Source of the DNA: Clostridium sp. UBA1056
Lineage (GTDB): Bacteria; Bacillota; Clostridia; Clostridiales; Clostridiaceae
NCBI GenBank assembly: GCA_002316385.1
Contig: DCDL01000064.1
Span: forward strand, 10,917-16,912
DNA length: 5,996 nt
Reading direction: 5' to 3'
The translations under genes were made by a program, and so were the position numbers. The notes beneath the pieces were generated by a model that saw only the letters and a list, made by a program, of their open reading frames with translations, was not told where the DNA came from and searched no databases. This document shows positions 1 to 5,925 of the stretch, in pieces. Position 1 is the first letter of the stretch, and each line of letters begins with the position of its first letter.

Positions 1-18
1 TCTATTATTTATTTGATA

Positions 19-50
19 GTGCCTAAGTTAAATACTTTAAAATTTAGCAC
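19..50. repeat. Imperfect hairpin spanning the ECF S stop codon
   Basis: GTGCCTAAGTTAAA and its imperfect complement TTTAAAATTTAGCAC flank a three-base loop, with one or two bulged bases. The stop codon (39-37) is within the structure. The minus-strand tail (TATCAAATAAATAATAG) is A-rich rather than T-rich, so it is not a typical terminator for this operon. On the plus strand the tail is moderately T-rich, so it might serve a convergent gene left of the window. Confidence 0.35.
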
Positions 51-552
51 TTAAATCATATTTTGCTACTAATTTTTTTAATAAATCATATACCCTTTTG
101 CCAAGTATTAACATAATAAAGTAATTTCCAACCATATGAATTAAATCATATGGAATTCCATTGATCCAATAAGTTAAAGCAAAGGTTTTAGATACTGTGA
201 ATATATAAGGTATTGAGTATAGGGCACCAAATAACATACCGAATACACCAGATACAATACTCCACCCTAAGAAGTTTTCCTTTATTATTTTTCTAAATAA
301 TAATACTATAAATACCAACATAGGCCAAACAACCCAATATCCAAACCACCAAGTTCCCATTCCACTAACAAGACCTAATAGAAAGTTGAATACTACTACA
401 ACTACCAGCGCTTGCTTACCTAATACTAAGGTATATATTATTAACAAAAATGATACTGGCTCTATATTAGGTATACTACTCGTCATAACCTGCAATACTA
501 GCATTAGTGCGCCAAGTAATGATAATATTATTAAATTCTTAGTTTTATACAT
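37..552 (-). CDS. ECF transporter S component (substrate-binding membrane subunit), substrate unknown
   Basis: This 171-residue, almost wholly hydrophobic protein has about six membrane segments (roughly residues 5-23, 32-45, 47-64, 70-86, 97-118 and 136-155), the size and topology of S components of energy-coupling factor transporters. Family-like features are a small-xxx-small pattern in helix 1 (S11, A15), the SIPNIEPVSF stretch after helix 1, the GYWVVWP turn and the GIPYDLIH loop before the last helix. Such subunits bind a vitamin or metal and associate with EcfA/EcfA'/EcfT for ATP-driven import. None of those partners is in the window, so a shared module is inferred. The ATG lies one base after the stop of the DUF4430 gene and has only a weak AGG-type site of its own, which suggests translational coupling. 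The substrate cannot be read from sequence; a corrinoid is a guess based on the partner domain. Confidence 0.82.
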   Translation of the reverse strand: MYKTKNLIILSLLGALMLVLQVMTSSIPNIEPVSFLLIIYTLVLGKQALVVVVVFNFLLGLVSGMGTWWFGYWVVWPMLVFIVLLFRKIIKENFLGWSIVSGVFGMLFGALYSIPYIFTVSKTFALTYWINGIPYDLIHMVGNYFIMLILGKRVYDLLKKLVAKYDLSAKF

Positions 553-553
553 A

Positions 554-955
554 CTACCAACCTATTGTGAGTATAAGCTCTATTTTATCCCCATCTTTTA
601 TAGCAGCATCATCTATACCAACTTGAGAATTTTCTCCGTTTACTTTTAAATTCCACCACTCTTGCTTACTTCCATCTGCAGTTATATTATCTACTCCTGT
701 TATAAATCTAATAGATTGAGATGTATCAGCAACAATTATTCCCATTTCATCTAATGCTTTGCCTAAGGTTGCTTCATTAGTAGAGTGTGTATGAGTTTTT
801 TTGTAATTATCTTTTTCACTTATAACAGTAACTTCTATAGTTTTATCCCCTTCAACTCTTTGTTTTGAATTGAAATTTTTATAGATAAAAAATCCACCAA
901 TTGCAATAACTACAACTATTAAAGAAATTATTATTGCCTTCATATTTTTTTTCAT
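554..955 (-). CDS. Membrane-anchored DUF4430 (transcobalamin C-terminal-like) protein
   Basis: The protein has 133 residues. A short basic N-terminus (MKKNMK) leads into one membrane segment at about residues 7-25 with no lipobox cysteine, so it is probably an uncleaved anchor with the rest outside the cell. Residues about 38-133 match the DUF4430 pattern: TLGKAL near 63-68, ITGVDN and TADG near 85-95, WWNLKVNGE at 100-108 and a KDGDKIE turn at 120-126. The family is related to the C-terminal domain of transcobalamin and intrinsic factor. The frame stays open upstream to an ATG at 1057, but that codon has no ribosome site, whereas ATG 955 has AGGAGGAG five bases upstream, so 955 was chosen. 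The ECF S component follows after one base. The likely role, by inference, is capturing or presenting the ligand to that transporter. Confidence 0.82.
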   Translation of the reverse strand: MKKNMKAIIISLIVVVIAIGGFFIYKNFNSKQRVEGDKTIEVTVISEKDNYKKTHTHSTNEATLGKALDEMGIIVADTSQSIRFITGVDNITADGSKQEWWNLKVNGENSQVGIDDAAIKDGDKIELILTIGW

Positions 956-960
956 ATCTT

Positions 961-968
961 CTCCTCCT
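961..968 (-). promoter_or_regulatory. Ribosome binding site that sets the DUF4430 start at 955
   Basis: AGGAGGAG on the minus strand, five bases before ATG 955, is the strongest Shine-Dalgarno sequence in the window. It lies inside the longer reading frame beginning at 1057 and argues that the extra 34 codons are leader, not protein. Confidence 0.85.
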
Positions 969-982
969 AATAAATAAAATAA

Positions 983-1028
983 CTCCCCCTCAACAGAGAA
1001 AGAGAGATTTTCATGACTACTATTAGTC
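983..1028 (-). promoter_or_regulatory. Structured 5' leader of the DUF4430-ECF S operon (two hairpins)
   Basis: In the minus-strand RNA a first hairpin is GACTA-ATAG-TAGTC (1028-1015). A second has a 9-bp stem, CUCUCUUUC with GAGGGGGAG (1006-998 with 991-983, three G-U pairs, 6-base loop). It is followed by the T-rich run TTATTTTATTTATT and then the ribosome site. UUUCUCU in the second hairpin could instead pair with GGAGAAG at the ribosome site. This resembles an attenuator or translational switch. I do not recognise cobalamin, TPP or other known riboswitch motifs, and no aptamer is evident. Confidence 0.35.
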
Positions 1029-1071
1029 TTATCCCTATGTAAAAACTCCATTTCCATGCTATCATATATGT

Positions 1072-1099
1072 TTTATAAAATCAATGTATTCTAATTCAA
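1072..1099 (-). promoter_or_regulatory. Predicted promoter of the DUF4430-ECF S operon
   Basis: On the minus strand, TTGAAT (1099-1094) and TATAAA (1077-1072) are separated by 16 bases. Transcription from here would give a leader of roughly 110 bases before ATG 955, containing the two hairpins described separately. The operon is about 410 bases from the upstream permease gene, so it needs its own promoter, which supports the call. Confidence 0.45.
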
Positions 1100-1342
1100 A
1101 TCCTATTATACATATAAATTATTTAATATTATATATGCATAATAGAATTTGATATTTTATGATTCATTCATAGTTTTAAAACTTTTCATAAATATACATG
1201 TATCACTTAAATAAGTACTTTATTGTTCTATTCAAATTACATGATTATTATAATAAAAACTTCATTATAGTTATACTTTTATACTTTTCAAAAATAGTTT
1301 TTAACAGAAACTTAACATTTATCATATCTTATATATACCTGC
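1100..1342. other. AT-rich intergenic stretch without a recognisable gene
   Basis: Between the permease end and the DUF4430 operon promoter I see no convincing protein gene, tRNA or riboswitch on either strand. The only structure noted is a 12-bp palindrome, AGTTTTAAAACT, at 1172-1183, which could be chance in such AT-rich sequence. An open plus-strand frame beginning near 1198 runs into the back of the permease gene, has no ribosome site and is not supported. Confidence 0.6.
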
Positions 1343-1367
1343 GTAAATTGAATAATTATAAATTTAC
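1343..1367. repeat. 7-bp inverted repeat directly after the permease stop
   Basis: GTAAATT and AATTTAC (1343-1349, 1361-1367) flank an 11-base loop and start immediately after the permease stop codon. The stem is AT-rich and no T-run follows on the minus strand, so at best it is a weak terminator or mRNA 3'-end hairpin. Confidence 0.3.
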
Positions 1368-2939
1368 TTATACTAAATTTTGTTCTATATTATTTAATAT
1401 ATTTTTACATAACCACATGATTATAAAAGATATAAATATATTCCATATGAACGTAGCTATTATAGATATTGTGCCTAGCTCCAATACTATAGCTAAGACT
1501 ACCGCACCTATAATTCCTGGCAAAGCAAGTATTATTAATGCCAATATGGTTAAAAACATTAGTAAGCCTTTACCTGTAACCTGTTTGAATATTTTTTGAG
1601 ACAATACATCTCCTGATATAAATAACATGCCAAATCCTACTCTTGCTATTATACATATTAATATTTCTATAGGTGACGAACCTAATATTATTCCTGCAAT
1701 AACAAATAGTATAGTTCCATCTATTATACACTTTATCAAATTTTCAGAAATGATATATAGTAATTTTTTAAGTGACTTTTCAGGAATCAAGTATATATAG
1801 TGCATTTTTAGTTCCCTTACCCATCGACCTGTAAAAGTCAAAAATAATTGAATATATGTGGCCATAGCAAAGGTAGCTACTATGCTTCCTACTTCCTTCA
1901 TAGTTAATGTAAATATAACCACCACTACTATTTGAATTAAAGTAGTATTATCCAAAAATAATTTTCCCGCTCTCTTATTTTCCAACATATGCTTAAAGAA
2001 AAATACAGAAGCTCCTCTTCCTTTATTTATTCCACTGTTTTTTAGTTTTATTTTCTTGGTATCTTTAGTATCTACTATTCTACCTTCTTTTGCATCTTCC
2101 TTACGTTTATACATAGTTTCTGTGGCTTGAAGCACATCTTCATAATATTCATTCTTACTTTTCATAAGAATAAATATAGTTAAACCTATACCTAGAATTG
2201 TTAATATTATATAGATTAACGCATTAGAATTTTCACCTATCAAAAATCCATAAATTAAAGCCTTTAGCCATCCTACAAATGGAATATACTCTAGATAGCC
2301 CTCATTTATTCCATTAGCTATAGCCTCTATTCCTCTTCCACCGCCTTTTATGTTAAGTAAAATAGATATTACTACAGGTAGAACTAGAAGATAAATTAGC
2401 ACCTTCACTATTTTCTTTTTCTTTTCACTACCACTAGTAATTGAATAAATAGCCATAGACATAATACTACTTATAAAAGTTAATACAAAGTAACCTATAA
2501 ATATCATTATTACCCCTATAATATTTACCCCATAAGTCTGATTAAGTATACTAGCTTGGAAAAGTATAAATATAGAAATAAGTAAAGACATTCCTAGCTG
2601 TCTTACAAGTCCATATATCAATATTTTTTTAGATGATATAGGAGAAACAAAAAGTAAATTCACATCAGCCATTTTAAAAAATGTAGCTCCTGAAGATAAA
2701 CCTTGGATAATTTGACTTATAAACAAGAACATAAATAGTGCATATATAATTGCTCCTAATTCTGACATTGATCTTAAACTTTTTCCATCAGCACTATTAG
2801 AAGTCATAGCTGAACTTATAAGCACAAAGGCCATTAAAGCTATTATAATTATATATCCTATTAATTTGCCCGGATGATTTTTCAAATCCTTTATTTGATT
2901 CTTTAAGGTTGTCCTCCATAGATAAATAATTCCTTTCAC
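1368..2939 (-). CDS. ABC exporter permease, putative ABC-exporter (YtrC/ABC-2-like) family
   Basis: This 523-residue integral membrane protein has about six hydrophobic segments in its N-terminal half (including residues 26-44, 62-80, 115-132, 138-166, 178-196 and 240-259). A charged cytoplasmic stretch follows at about 260-325 (EDAKEGR, KKIKLK), then a second hydrophobic half with segments near 333-347, 352-370, 405-420, 425-442, 458-485 and 488-512. The two halves carry similar cytoplasmic motifs: LLFVSPISSKKILIYGLVRQ (95-114) and YLIPEKSLKKLLYIISENLI (383-402). This fits the 'putative ABC exporter' group of ABC-2-like permeases; the substrate is unknown. The start is a GTG overlapping the TAG of the ATPase gene by one base, with AAAGGGTGATC just upstream, so the two genes are co-translated. 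A role in export is inferred from the family. Confidence 0.85.
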   Translation of the reverse strand: MKGIIYLWRTTLKNQIKDLKNHPGKLIGYIIIIALMAFVLISSAMTSNSADGKSLRSMSELGAIIYALFMFLFISQIIQGLSSGATFFKMADVNLLFVSPISSKKILIYGLVRQLGMSLLISIFILFQASILNQTYGVNIIGVIMIFIGYFVLTFISSIMSMAIYSITSGSEKKKKIVKVLIYLLVLPVVISILLNIKGGGRGIEAIANGINEGYLEYIPFVGWLKALIYGFLIGENSNALIYIILTILGIGLTIFILMKSKNEYYEDVLQATETMYKRKEDAKEGRIVDTKDTKKIKLKNSGINKGRGASVFFFKHMLENKRAGKLFLDNTTLIQIVVVVIFTLTMKEVGSIVATFAMATYIQLFLTFTGRWVRELKMHYIYLIPEKSLKKLLYIISENLIKCIIDGTILFVIAGIILGSSPIEILICIIARVGFGMLFISGDVLSQKIFKQVTGKGLLMFLTILALIILALPGIIGAVVLAIVLELGTISIIATFIWNIFISFIIMWLCKNILNNIEQNLV

Positions 2940-3658
2940 TACTGATCACCCTTTCCTTCAGTGATGTGAAAGAATAATTCTTCTAATCCCTCATTAGATT
3001 TATCAGTATCTTCTTTTATCTTTGTTGCAGCAATTTTTCCATTCATCATTATATGTGCTACATCCCAAAATTCCTTTACGCTATCAATCATGTGAGTACT
3101 TATTATCATCGATGCTCCTTGATTTTTCAGCTCTATTATTAATTCTTTTAAAGCTTTAATTCCGTGTGGATCAAGTCCTACTAATGGTTCATCAAAAATT
3201 ATAACCTTAGGTTTTGGAAGCAGTGCACAACATATGCTCACCTTCTGTTGCATTCCCTTAGAGAGTTCTTTTCCAAATTTTTTTCTTTTATCAGCTAGCT
3301 CAAATCTATTTAAAAGCTCTTCAGCATATTCCTTCCAATCCGTAAGCTTGTATCCTCTAGCAATAAACTCTAGATGTTCTTCCACAGTTAACATGTCATA
3401 AAGTACAGGAACTTCTGGTATATATCCAATTCTTTTCTTAGCTTCTATGGATTTATTCTCAAAGCCTTCTATAGATATATCTCCTTGAAATCTTAAAAGT
3501 CCACATATACATTTAATAATAGTAGATTTTCCAGCACCATTAGGTCCTAAAAGTACTGCTATCTCACCATCATTAACTTGAAAATTTATATTATCGTTAG
3601 CTACAAATTTCCCATATTTTTTAGTCACATTATTTACAATTAATATTTTAATCACCAT
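2939..3658 (-). CDS. ABC transporter ATP-binding protein (exporter type)
   Basis: This is a complete nucleotide-binding subunit of 239 residues or slightly fewer. It has Walker A GPNGAGKST at 38-46, a signature LSKGMQQKV at 132-140 in place of LSGGQ, Walker B VIIFDEP at 152-158, a D-loop GLDP at 161-164 and the switch histidine in STHM at 187-190. At the Q-loop position the sequence reads YIPEVPVLYD, with Glu82 where many ABC ATPases have Gln; LSKGM plus a Glu here is common in the ATPases paired with ABC-2-like exporters. It should energize the permease encoded immediately downstream, whose GTG overlaps this stop. The start is uncertain: ATG 3658 has no separate ribosome site, and the best Shine-Dalgarno-like sequence lies on top of it (3651-3660). 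True translation could therefore begin a few codons later. The function is firm, the transported substrate unknown. Confidence 0.93.
   Translation of the reverse strand: MVIKILIVNNVTKKYGKFVANDNINFQVNDGEIAVLLGPNGAGKSTIIKCICGLLRFQGDISIEGFENKSIEAKKRIGYIPEVPVLYDMLTVEEHLEFIARGYKLTDWKEYAEELLNRFELADKRKKFGKELSKGMQQKVSICCALLPKPKVIIFDEPLVGLDPHGIKALKELIIELKNQGASMIISTHMIDSVKEFWDVAHIMMNGKIAATKIKEDTDKSNEGLEELFFHITEGKGDQ
2944..2954 (-). promoter_or_regulatory. Ribosome binding site for the permease GTG start
   Basis: AAAGGGTGATC on the minus strand closely matches the 16S rRNA complement and lies a few bases before GTG 2939. It sits within the last codons of the ATPase gene, supporting the non-ATG start and translational coupling. 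Confidence 0.7.
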
Positions 3659-3742
3659 CTCTCAATAATTTTATTTATAACAGTCTCTTTACTATTGGTA
3701 GTTATCTACATTTTCCCCTAATTTAATTACTAATGTTAATAT

Positions 3743-3769
3743 TTTATACATAACTCTTAGTAATTGCAA
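3743..3769 (-). promoter_or_regulatory. Possible promoter for the ABC exporter genes
   Basis: On the minus strand, TTGCAA (3769-3764) and TATAAA (3748-3743) are separated by 15 bases, about 85 bases before the ATPase start. The spacing is short and the region is so AT-rich that chance matches are expected. No strong terminator was seen after the isoprenoid synthase stop, so read-through from that gene is also possible. Confidence 0.22.
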
Positions 3770-3905
3770 GGATAATTAATCTTTCAAACATACAAACTAT
3801 TTTAATCATATCATCTTTCTTCTTTCATATTAATAAAGAATTTCAGAGATTTTATAAATTAAATTCAAATTTTTCAAGATAAACTATGACTATTCTCTAC
3901 TTTTC

Positions 3906-5180
3906 CTATTCAATTAAATAATAGATAATTTCTTCTACAGTGGCACCATTATAAGATTTCTTTACATTTGCAAATTTCTTTCTTAGATTTTCCTTTATAT
4001 TCTCAGTATATGATAAGGTAAAAGGTAAATATTTAGAAACCTCTTTTATATACTCTTTTGAAAAATAGTCTTTATTCATAACAATGGCAAAAATTATCAT
4101 TAATATGCAATTATCTTTTATTAATTTTTTTACTTCATTAATATTCTTTCCTTTAAAACAAGTTGCATCATCTAACACATGAATAGTTAGATTTATAAGC
4201 TTATTAACGATATTATCCAGTTTATATTTCCCAACCAATTGAGACATTATAGTCATATGTTTATTCTCATAATCTACTTTTACATCCTGCAAATCATCAC
4301 ATAATTGAAGTAAAAATCCATACCCATATGTAAAAATCTCTTCATCTCTAGTTAGACTTCCATTTATAAGATACCCATCTACGATTACGGATGCCCCACC
4401 CTTTTCAATAGATATATCTAGCATATCTCTTTCATAGGGATTACTTATTCCTTCTTGCTGAGTTAGACTTTTAACTTGCTCCTTATAAATTAATAATAGA
4501 CCTTTAAAAACCTTTGGATACTTTTCTCTACTAAAGACAGACTCTATATGCTCAACTAACTTAAATACCCGTCTTTCATGATTATTTCTCCCCTCTATCT
4601 CTTCCCCCAATAATCTTTTATAAAGCCTATGATTAAATTCACTCTTTTCTTTCATAGATATTTCTGCATTATCTAAATAATTATCAGTATATGGATATAA
4701 CATACTGTATCCAAAGATAGCCATAGTAAAGGAAATATCTATATCTTTCATCTTTTGAAGAAGACTTATAATCCATACATTTCTCATAGCCTGACCTATA
4801 TCTTCATAACTCATTTCTTTATCAAATGTTCTACACTGATTTATAAAGACCTTAGTAGTTGTAAAAAATTGATCCTTCATTTTTGTGTCTATAGCTCCAA
4901 GTTTAAATAACTCTTCTCCTAATATCATATCTTCTATTAAAGCATTACTATCTTTCTTCCACAGCAATCTCTTTTCTTCTTCTAATGGAAATCCTTCAAT
5001 AATTTTAATAACTTTATCTAGAAGCTCTTCAAATTTCTTTTCATACTTTTTCTTTTTAATATATCCATTAGCTTCTAAGGGCATATCTACATATGTAGGC
5101 ATACTCCACCAAATGTCTCTGTACAAATTCTTTAAAACTTTGATATTTTCTATATAGCTTTCACCTACATTACTATTCAT
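3906..5180 (-). CDS. Class I isoprenoid synthase-fold enzyme (polyprenyl/terpene synthase-like, divergent)
   Basis: The protein has 424 residues from the chosen start and is predicted to be mostly helical and soluble, with no signal peptide. Two aspartate-rich stretches mark the class I isoprenoid synthase fold. The first is TDNYLDN, with D166 and D170 (a DxxxD form). The second is LLQLCDDLQDVKVD, with D295, D296 and D299 (DDxxD) following a YGYGFLLQ helix, as in polyprenyl diphosphate synthases. EKGG (K260) is placed like the helix-break lysine of that family. Such residues bind Mg2+ and the diphosphate of an allylic substrate. About 150 N-terminal residues are not recognisable, and the protein is longer than typical 300-residue prenyl synthases. 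The DNYLDN form recalls DUF2600/YtpB-type terpene synthases, but assignment to that family is uncertain. ATG 5180 was preferred to ATG 5204 because TAAGGAG (5190-5196) is correctly spaced only for 5180. The substrate and product are unknown. Confidence 0.75.
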   Translation of the reverse strand: MNSNVGESYIENIKVLKNLYRDIWWSMPTYVDMPLEANGYIKKKKYEKKFEELLDKVIKIIEGFPLEEEKRLLWKKDSNALIEDMILGEELFKLGAIDTKMKDQFFTTTKVFINQCRTFDKEMSYEDIGQAMRNVWIISLLQKMKDIDISFTMAIFGYSMLYPYTDNYLDNAEISMKEKSEFNHRLYKRLLGEEIEGRNNHERRVFKLVEHIESVFSREKYPKVFKGLLLIYKEQVKSLTQQEGISNPYERDMLDISIEKGGASVIVDGYLINGSLTRDEEIFTYGYGFLLQLCDDLQDVKVDYENKHMTIMSQLVGKYKLDNIVNKLINLTIHVLDDATCFKGKNINEVKKLIKDNCILMIIFAIVMNKDYFSKEYIKEVSKYLPFTLSYTENIKENLRKKFANVKKSYNGATVEEIIYYLIE

Positions 5181-5189
5181 AACAATCAT

Positions 5190-5196
5190 CTCCTTA
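5190..5196 (-). promoter_or_regulatory. Ribosome binding site that sets the isoprenoid synthase start
   Basis: TAAGGAG on the minus strand lies nine bases before ATG 5180. It falls inside the longer reading frame that begins at 5204 and directly touches the in-frame ATG at 5189, so only 5180 is at proper spacing. Confidence 0.8.
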
Positions 5197-5211
5197 GAAA
5201 CCATATACTTT

Positions 5212-5239
5212 ATTATAATTTTACTTCATATAAATGTAA
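5212..5239 (-). promoter_or_regulatory. Predicted promoter of the isoprenoid synthase gene
   Basis: On the minus strand, a perfect -10 TATAAT (5217-5212) lies 17 bases after a weak -35 hexamer, ATTACA, at about 5240-5235. The ribosome site and ATG 5180 follow within about 30 bases, giving a short leader. The -35 lies inside the palindrome at 5232-5247. The -10 is convincing; the -35 matches TTGACA at only four positions, as might be expected of a regulated promoter. Confidence 0.5.
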
Positions 5240-5247
5240 TTACATTT
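5232..5247. promoter_or_regulatory. Perfect 16-bp palindrome over the -35 region (candidate operator)
   Basis: AAATGTAATTACATTT is a perfect dyad (8+8 with no spacer) covering the predicted -35 hexamer of the isoprenoid synthase promoter. Perfect short palindromes in this position are typical operators for dimeric repressors. The half-site ATGTAA does not let me name a regulator family. AT-rich sequence yields some dyads by chance, so the operator role is inferred from position and perfection together. Confidence 0.4.
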
Positions 5248-5350
5248 CTTAAATATAAATTACCATTATTTCCTTAATTTATCATATCACATCTATAAAC
5301 TATATGGTACTAGTATTGAGTTGTTTATGTATAAAATGTATATTATTAAA

Positions 5351-5367
5351 TTAACTTCATAAGTTAA
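5351..5367. repeat. 7-bp inverted repeat with 3-base centre
   Basis: TTAACTT-CAT-AAGTTAA lies just downstream (minus sense) of the lipoprotein terminator. As RNA it would be a short AT-rich hairpin followed by TTTAATAATAT, a possible weak back-up terminator. As DNA it could be a regulator site upstream of the isoprenoid synthase promoter. Neither role is established. Confidence 0.35.
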
Positions 5368-5381
5368 AGTTTATTAATATT

Positions 5382-5435
5382 TAAAAGTGATTAAGACTAC
5401 ATTTTCTATATACACTATAGTCTTAATCACTTTTA
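5382..5435 (-). terminator. Rho-independent terminator after the DUF4430 lipoprotein gene
   Basis: A perfect 18-bp inverted repeat (5382-5399 against 5418-5435) encloses an 18-base loop. On the minus strand the stem ends in CACTTTTA followed by an AT-rich tail, about 45 bases after the lipoprotein stop. The stem is AT-rich but long and without mismatch. Read from the plus strand it also ends in a T-rich run (CACTTTTATTTG), so it could act in both directions. It separates the lipoprotein gene from the isoprenoid synthase gene. Confidence 0.8.
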
Positions 5436-5478
5436 TTTGTATTACATTTTATCTATTATTTAGTTATATCTATAAATA

Positions 5479-5925
5479 CTATTTCCAATCTTCTCCTAGT
5501 TCCTTTGTATATAACCACTCTACTTTATCTCCATCTTTAAGCATTACAGTCCCTGCATTCTTATCTGGAATTTCTCCATTAACTCTATAAATCCATCCAC
5601 TTTTAGGTCCTTCGTCAAATTCAAATAAACTATTAATTCCTTGAATATACACAGTTACTCCCTTACCTGTAGTACTTAATGGTATTTTATTCTCTTTACA
5701 TGTCATAGCTAATCCTTCATATACAGTGGTTTCTTCATTAACTTTAATATTATAATCTTTAAGTATAAACTCTTCCTTATTTGACCCTATAATTGAATAT
5801 GTTACTGATAAATTTCCTTCACTACCTTTTGAGCACCCTATCATAAATATAAGTGACATTATCAATACAGCAATGCACATAGATATTTTTATATTTCTAT
5901 GATCCTTTTTATTATATTTAATCAT
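5479..5925 (-). CDS. DUF4430 (transcobalamin C-terminal-like) lipoprotein
   Basis: This 148-residue protein has a charged N-terminus, a hydrophobic stretch at 14-29 and a lipobox-like MIGC ending at Cys31, so it is probably a lipoprotein anchored on the outer face of the membrane. The mature part fits DUF4430 well: TTVYEGL at 66-72, VYIQGINSL at 92-100, SGWIYRVNGE at 109-118, and KDGDKVEWLYT at 130-140 followed by LGEDW. That order is characteristic of the domain related to the transcobalamin/intrinsic-factor C-terminus. It shares the W-x-VNGE and KDGDK-E layout with the membrane-anchored protein at 955-554 but differs in anchor and in the WIYRVNG form. The ATG at 5925 has AGAGAGG eight bases upstream. 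A terminator follows about 45 bases after the stop, so it ends a transcription unit whose other genes, if any, lie beyond 5996. The ligand is unknown. Confidence 0.87.
   Translation of the reverse strand: MIKYNKKDHRNIKISMCIAVLIMSLIFMIGCSKGSEGNLSVTYSIIGSNKEEFILKDYNIKVNEETTVYEGLAMTCKENKIPLSTTGKGVTVYIQGINSLFEFDEGPKSGWIYRVNGEIPDKNAGTVMLKDGDKVEWLYTKELGEDWK

Noticed and set aside
386..649. Plus-strand open frame of 87 codons
   Set aside because: It is antisense to the ECF S and DUF4430 genes, has low-complexity translation and no ribosome site, and is a shadow of the real genes.
956..1057. 34-codon N-terminal extension of the DUF4430 protein from ATG 1057
   Set aside because: There is no ribosome site before ATG 1057. 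The extension is hydrophilic and would bury the membrane anchor, and it contains the perfect AGGAGGAG site for ATG 955. It is better read as leader RNA.
961..1100. Cobalamin riboswitch before the DUF4430-ECF S operon
   Set aside because: It was looked for because of the transcobalamin-like domain. Neither the B12 box (GCCACTG-like) nor the other conserved cobalamin aptamer elements are present, and the leader of about 110 bases is too short for the usual aptamer.
1172..1183. AGTTTTAAAACT palindrome as an operator
   Set aside because: It is a short, simple A/T tract dyad far from any recognised promoter, easily expected by chance at this base composition.
1198..1599. Plus-strand open frame of 133 codons
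   Set aside because: It begins in AT-rich intergenic sequence without a ribosome site and continues antisense to the permease C-terminus. Its hydrophobic look comes from the complementary membrane-helix codons and AT bias.
4885..5157. Plus-strand open frame of 90 codons
   Set aside because: It lies wholly antisense to the isoprenoid synthase, and its Ser/Phe-rich translation mirrors Lys/Glu-rich coding sequence.
5181..5204. Eight-codon extension of the isoprenoid synthase from ATG 5204
   Set aside because: The TAAGGAG ribosome site lies inside the extension and is spaced for ATG 5180.
5387..5590. Plus-strand open frame of 67 codons
   Set aside because: It starts in the terminator stem and runs antisense to the DUF4430 lipoprotein; there is no ribosome site.
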